A DNA stretch of 9,056 bases, taken from assembly GCA_028825055.1 (NCBI GenBank), contig JAPKAW010000067.1, forward strand, positions 1-9,056, read 5' to 3'. How positions within the stretch are numbered: position 1 is the stretch's first letter; each line of letters opens with the position of its first letter. The notes below the pieces were generated by a model. It searched no databases, had not been told where the DNA came from, and saw nothing but the letters and a program-made list of their open reading frames with translations. Below, one piece after another: positions 5,207 to 9,056 of this stretch. Origin of the DNA: Flavobacteriales bacterium (lineage in GTDB: Bacteria; Bacteroidota; Bacteroidia; Flavobacteriales_D; Sanyastnellaceae). A program made the position numbers and the translations under genes.

Positions 5207-8200
5207 ATGAAATATTTATTTTCCACGTCAAAAAAACAAAATTCATCGCTAAATTTGCGAATGAAGAATATGGTAATCCGGTTGCTTTTCGTTGGCTTCT
5301 TGCTCGTTTTTAGCTTTGAATCCTCATCGCAAGTATTAACGCAAGAGCAAATAAGCGAGGCGTCAGATTCAAAGTCTGTTTACCTCGATTTAAAGAGTCA
5401 AGGTGCAAACTTTTATGAGACCCAAGCAGCTTTCAATGCCTATTGGGAAAACAGAGAAGTGACGAAAGGACAAGGATACAAGCCCTTTCGACGCTGGGAG
5501 TCGTTCATGGAAGAGCGTGTTTATCCTTCTGGTGATATGTTTCCATCAAATGCGATAAATGAAGCTGGACGTCAAATGACTCAAGCGGCGTCATCAGACG
5601 ACAACCCATATGCTTGGACCAATAAAGGACCCGAGGAGGAAATGGGAAATGGAAATGGAAGGATAAGCAAGGTACGTGTTGACGCAAGCAACCCTTCAAC
5701 TTATTATGCTTGTGCTCCTGGAGGGGGGATATGGAGGTCTTTGAATTCCGGAGATTCTTGGGCAATTCTTGAAACGGACACCTTGCCAATAATCGGATTT
5801 TCAGATGTTGCCGTCAACGGAAATGTCATATACGCCGCTTCAGGCGATTACGATGCCGGGAACATGTATTCTCTTGGAATCCTAAAATCAACAGACGCAG
5901 GGGAAACATGGGAAATTTCATATAGCTCTGAAGATGGCTTATTTGCAGAGAATACAGGGAATGGAAGTAATCTCTGGGCGAGCGATGGCGGTGAGATAGA
6001 ATTTACGATTTCAAGAATACTCATGTCGCCAAACGACGATAATAAAGTAGTCGCATCCACACAAAAGGGCATTATCTACACAACAGATGGAGGTGATAAT
6101 TGGCAGTTTGGTGAAAAAACAGGAGGAGGCGCTTTTCAAGATGTTTTTCACGACATTCAATTTAAGCCAGGAAATCCGTCAATTGTGTATGCTTGCGGCA
6201 ACGGTATCTTTTATCGAAGCACCAATTCTGGAGCCACCTGGACGCAGGTCGATATAGCTGACAGTGTAGCTGGGATGAACAGATGCGCTATCGCGGTGAG
6301 TGCTGATGAGCCTAGTTGGATTTATTTACTTGCGACAGACGGTGGCGGACTTCATGGCTTTTATAAAAGTGAGGATTCTGGATTGTCATGGAGCGAGGTG
6401 AATAATAGCGAAGACCCTGGTTACCCGAATGTTTTATCCGGAAATACCTACGATGGAACCGGCAGTGGGGGTCAGGGTAGCTACGACCTTTGCATGAATG
6501 TTGATCCATATAACGCTGATAGTGTTACGGTAGGAGGCGTAAACATTTATAACTCGCCAGATGGTGGTGAGACCTGGAATATCATTGCTCATTGGGTTGG
6601 GGGTGGTTGGGGTTATGACGCAGATAATTCATGGGATCTCGATAACGAATTCATGGAGATACCGGAAGTTCATGCAGACCAACACGGCTTAACCTACGCA
6701 GACGATGGAACTTTAATCATCGCAAACGATGGTGGTGTTTACACAAGCAGTGATGGGTTAAGTTTTGAGAACAAGTCTGAGGGGCTATTCATTGGTCAAA
6801 TTTATCGTCTCAACGTTGCGCAAGATCAAGATGATTTGGTAGTATCAGGTCTTCAGGATTGCGGAACGCAAAAAATGGATGGATCTGCTCACCAGAGCGT
6901 TATGGGTGGCGATGGAATGGACAACTTCATAATGGGGCAGTCGAGTTTTCAGCAGGCAAACAACGGTTGGTTGGCATATACAGGCGTTCAGTATGGGGTA
7001 TTTGATCGTAAAACTGCGGCTGGAAGTGAAAGTATCGCGGGATCTCAAGGCAGTGGGGTTAATGGTGCGGGCGCGTGGATCACTCCTCTGCGAGTGGATC
7101 CGGAAAATGAAGCCAATCTATACATTGCAAAGTCGCACGTTTATAAGTCTGAAAACTACGGTGACGATTGGCAGGAATTGGCGGGAGATGAATTTCCATC
7201 AAACCCATCTGGCATGGCCGTTTCATGGGCCAATCCGAATTATATATACCTCTCCGCATGGGAGCAACTTTGGAAAAGCACGAATGGAGGCGCCTCATTT
7301 ACTCGGATAGGACAGGCAGCCCTGCCGAACAGGTACATTTCGGATTTGGAATTGGATCCAACTGACCCGGAGAGACTCTTCATTGCGTACTCGACTTTTT
7401 ATGAAGACCACAAGGTTTATGAAACCGATGATGCCGGTGCGACCTTCACAAACATGTCTGAGGGTTTGCCTGATATTCCAATTGATTGCATTCACTACCG
7501 AATAGGCAGTTCAGACGACATATTTGCAGGCACAGATGTTGGGATCTATCGCTGGAATGGTGCGAGCTGGAGTGGTTTCAATTTAGGATTGCCCAACGTA
7601 ATCGTCCAAGACCTTGAAATCATGGAGAGCTCCAACGTCCTGCATGCGGGCACTTATGGGAGAGGTCAATGGACGAAACAGTTATTGCCAATTTATGAGT
7701 TGGTTCTCGAGTTACAGACAGACCCATATTCTTGCACGGATGAACAAGCATGGACAATCACGGATTCTGGTGGAGACGTCGTGGCGTCCGGATCCGATTA
7801 TGAGTGTTTGACTGAATATTCGATTGCTATACCCGCCTTAGAAGATGGATGCTACACGTTTGAAATCACAGACAGTTTTGGCGATGGGATGGCAGGCGAA
7901 GGTTTAGGAAGCGACGACAACGAAGGGAGCTATGCCATGGTATTGAATGGCGAGACACTTTTTTCTGGAACGGGCAACTTTGGAGATTTCGATTGTCAAA
8001 CATGCTACAGCTCATCCCATGAGTTTTGCATAAACGGAGGTTGCATGGACGACGCGGCTTGCAATTTTGATGCAAGCGCAAATCTTGAGTTAGCATGTGA
8101 CTTCACTTCTTGCGTCGGCTGCATGGATGACACAGCATGCAATTATGACGAATCTTACAGTACGGATGATCCCGCGTCATGTGAATTCACTTCTTGCGTC

Positions 8201-9056
8201 GGCTGCATGGATGAGTCAGCATGTAACTATGGCGCAGATTTCACCGTGAGTGATGAAGAATCGTGCGGCTACTTGGAGCTTTATCTCACAATCAATCCTG
8301 ATAATTTCCCCGACGAAATTGGCTGGTCTTTGACCGCTGATGAAACCCTCGTCATCATAGCATCAGGTGCTTATCCGCTCGAAAACGGTAATTCTCAGAC
8401 TTTATGCGCTGCTTTAGGTTGTTACACGTTCCTAATGACAGACAGTTATGGCGATGGGTTGGCAGGATATGGATCGGTTCCTGGGGATTATTCCATGTCA
8501 TTGGATGGAAATGTTTTGTTTAGTGGTGGTGGCAATTATGGCTTTGAAGATTCAAATGCATTTTGTTTAACGGAAGGTTGCACGGACCCCGACGGTTGCA
8601 ACTTTGATAGTGCAGCAAACATTAGTGCCGATTGCACTTTTGTAGACGGCATTTGTGAAACATGTTCAGGCGAGACCGATGGCACCGGCACAATCTTGGA
8701 CAACAATAGCGATGGTGATGATGTTTGTGATGCTGATGAAATTCCTGGTTGTCAGGAGTCTTCGGCATGTAACTACAATTCCTCTTCTACCGATTCAGGC
8801 GTAAGCTGTGTTTTCCCAGTTGGCTGCGAGAGTTGCTCTGGAGCTACAGATGGCTCAGGTACGGTTTTGAATAATGATGCGGATGGAGATCAAATCTGCG
8901 ACACCGATGAGGTCGTAGGTTGCACCAATCAGTTGGCCTGCGACTACGACGCAAGTGCCACAGACGAGGGATCATGCATTTTTGCAGACGGTATTTGCGA
9001 AACATGTTCAGGAGAGACCGATGGCTCCGGCACAATCTTGGACAACAATAGCGATG
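5207..9056 (+). CDS. Giant secreted Asp-box beta-propeller protein with Cys/Asp-rich repeats (3' end outside window)
   Basis: The frame is open for 1283 codons to the right edge. Residues 20-42 form a signal peptide (basic start, hydrophobic 23-37). Residues 43-130 carry the Bacteroidota-type lead segment 'FNAYWENR...GYKPFRRWESFMEERVYPSGD'. A propeller spans about 135-825, with Asp-box (S.(D/N).G..(W/F)) motifs at 178, 228, 292, 338, 388, 450, 648, 691 and 740, and HADQH (489-493) followed by ANDGGVY (506-512). This is the sortilin/BNR-like 'glycosyl hydrolase' fold, without identifiable catalytic residues. Next come a beta-sandwich-like domain with GCYTFEITDSFGDG (881-894), three 25-28-residue Cys modules (945-1023), a second such domain (GCYTFLMTDSYGDG, 1071-1084) and 57-residue Cys/Asp modules from 1124 on. 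Secretion, probably by the type IX system through an unseen C-terminal signal, and a role in adhesion or polymer binding are inferences. I assign no enzyme activity. Confidence 0.9.
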   Translation, partial: MKYLFSTSKKQNSSLNLRMKNMVIRLLFVGFLLVFSFESSSQVLTQEQISEASDSKSVYLDLKSQGANFYETQAAFNAYWENREVTKGQGYKPFRRWESFMEERVYPSGDMFPSNAINEAGRQMTQAASSDDNPYAWTNKGPEEEMGNGNGRISKVRVDASNPSTYYACAPGGGIWRSLNSGDSWAILETDTLPIIGFSDVAVNGNVIYAASGDYDAGNMYSLGILKSTDAGETWEISYSSEDGLFAENTGNGSNLWASDGGEIEFTISRILMSPNDDNKVVASTQKGIIYTTDGGDNWQFGEKTGGGAFQDVFHDIQFKPGNPSIVYACGNGIFYRSTNSGATWTQVDIADSVAGMNRCAIAVSADEPSWIYLLATDGGGLHGFYKSEDSGLSWSEVNNSEDPGYPNVLSGNTYDGTGSGGQGSYDLCMNVDPYNADSVTVGGVNIYNSPDGGETWNIIAHWVGGGWGYDADNSWDLDNEFMEIPEVHADQHGLTYADDGTLIIANDGGVYTSSDGLSFENKSEGLFIGQIYRLNVAQDQDDLVVSGLQDCGTQKMDGSAHQSVMGGDGMDNFIMGQSSFQQANNGWLAYTGVQYGVFDRKTAAGSESIAGSQGSGVNGAGAWITPLRVDPENEANLYIAKSHVYKSENYGDDWQELAGDEFPSNPSGMAVSWANPNYIYLSAWEQLWKSTNGGASFTRIGQAALPNRYISDLELDPTDPERLFIAYSTFYEDHKVYETDDAGATFTNMSEGLPDIPIDCIHYRIGSSDDIFAGTDVGIYRWNGASWSGFNLGLPNVIVQDLEIMESSNVLHAGTYGRGQWTKQLLPIYELVLELQTDPYSCTDEQAWTITDSGGDVVASGSDYECLTEYSIAIPALEDGCYTFEITDSFGDGMAGEGLGSDDNEGSYAMVLNGETLFSGTGNFGDFDCQTCYSSSHEFCINGGCMDDAACNFDASANLELACDFTSCVGCMDDTACNYDESYSTDDPASCEFTSCVGCMDESACNYGADFTVSDEESCGYLELYLTINPDNFPDEIGWSLTADETLVIIASGAYPLENGNSQTLCAALGCYTFLMTDSYGDGLAGYGSVPGDYSMSLDGNVLFSGGGNYGFEDSNAFCLTEGCTDPDGCNFDSAANISADCTFVDGICETCSGETDGTGTILDNNSDGDDVCDADEIPGCQESSACNYNSSSTDSGVSCVFPVGCESCSGATDGSGTVLNNDADGDQICDTDEVVGCTNQLACDYDASATDEGSCIFADGICETCSGETDGSGTILDNNSD
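8040..8275 (+). repeat. Three short Cys modules (about 84-bp period) in the giant protein
   Basis: Residues 945-970, 971-998 and 999-1023 each begin GCMD(D/E).ACN(F/Y) and end near a Cys plus aromatic residue. The DNA of the junctions is strongly conserved: the 29 bases at 8102-8130 recur identically at 8186-8214, 84 bp later. The paired cysteines and acidic residues suggest small disulfide- or calcium-stabilised modules. The DNA identity points to recent tandem duplication. Confidence 0.85.
8576..9056 (+). repeat. 171-bp tandem modules in the giant protein, array continues off the edge
   Basis: Modules of 57 residues start at 8576, 8747 and 8918, the last cut by the window. Each reads GC(T/Q)...(A/G)CN/D(F/Y), a Cys-aromatic step, C..CSG.TDG(T/S)GT(I/V)L(D/N)N, then an acidic D.DGD.(I/V)CD.DE stretch. 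The last part resembles a thrombospondin type 3 calcium-binding repeat. Module 3 is nearly identical in DNA to module 1 (8642-8714 against 8984-9056, 5 mismatches in 73 bases), while module 2 is much more diverged. The unit of recent duplication is therefore probably two modules, 342 bp. Confidence 0.85.

Noticed and set aside
5505..9035. Opposite-strand frames inside the giant gene (5505-5789, 5848-6072, 6312-6509, 6845-7048, 7866-8096, 8844-9035) and plus frames 6993-7310 and 7614-7811
   Set aside because: They are antisense or alternate-frame shadows of a continuous 1283-codon frame with strong domain motifs.
8040..9056. Periodic repeats as a CRISPR array
   Set aside because: The repeats are 84 and 171 bp, translate in one frame into Cys/Asp-rich modules, and lack short identical repeats with unique spacers.

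Overview
The window looks like part of a Bacteroidota chromosome, most likely a marine Flavobacteriales-type organism. The evidence is a very large secreted protein with Asp-box (BNR) propeller repeats, 'GCYTF..TDS(F/Y)GDG' domains and Cys/Asp-rich 'GC.(D/E)..ACN(Y/F)' modules, an architecture typical of type IX-secreted proteins of that phylum. Candidate TAnnTTTG-like promoter boxes and weak Shine-Dalgarno usage also fit. No taxonomic search was possible, so the lineage is an inference.

Positions 1-3670 are compact housekeeping DNA. On the minus strand an nfeD-type gene overlaps a stomatin/paraslipin (SPFH) gene by 4 bp, and an arginyl-tRNA-protein-transferase-like gene, cut by the left edge, follows closely. 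Divergent from nfeD is a DUF962/Mpo1-like membrane protein gene. Its 3' end overlaps the convergent coaE (dephospho-CoA kinase) by 7 bp. coaE is divergent from rpe (ribulose-phosphate 3-epimerase) across 43 bp that hold a 9-bp inverted repeat. Each arm of that repeat ends in a CACCTTTG box exactly 4 nt before a start codon, which suggests symmetrical, nearly leaderless promoters.

Positions 3671-5206 are looser and more AT-rich. They hold a lipoprotein gene that appears broken by a -1 frameshift at a six-T run, with its second half continuing in another frame. An opposite-strand fragment resembling a sulfotransferase C-terminus follows. This looks like a decaying or accessory island.

Positions 5207-9056 are one open reading frame of at least 1283 codons that runs off the right edge. 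In order it has a signal peptide, a Bacteroidota-type N-terminal segment, an Asp-box beta-propeller, a beta-sandwich-like domain, three short Cys modules, a second beta-sandwich-like domain, and a growing array of 57-residue Cys/Asp modules. Copies 1 and 3 of that array are nearly identical in DNA, pointing to recent expansion by a two-module unit. No RNA gene, CRISPR array, IS element or phage gene was seen. No clearly new multi-gene system was found. The most unusual points are the paired promoter palindrome, the higher-order repeat in the giant protein, and the frameshifted lipoprotein.
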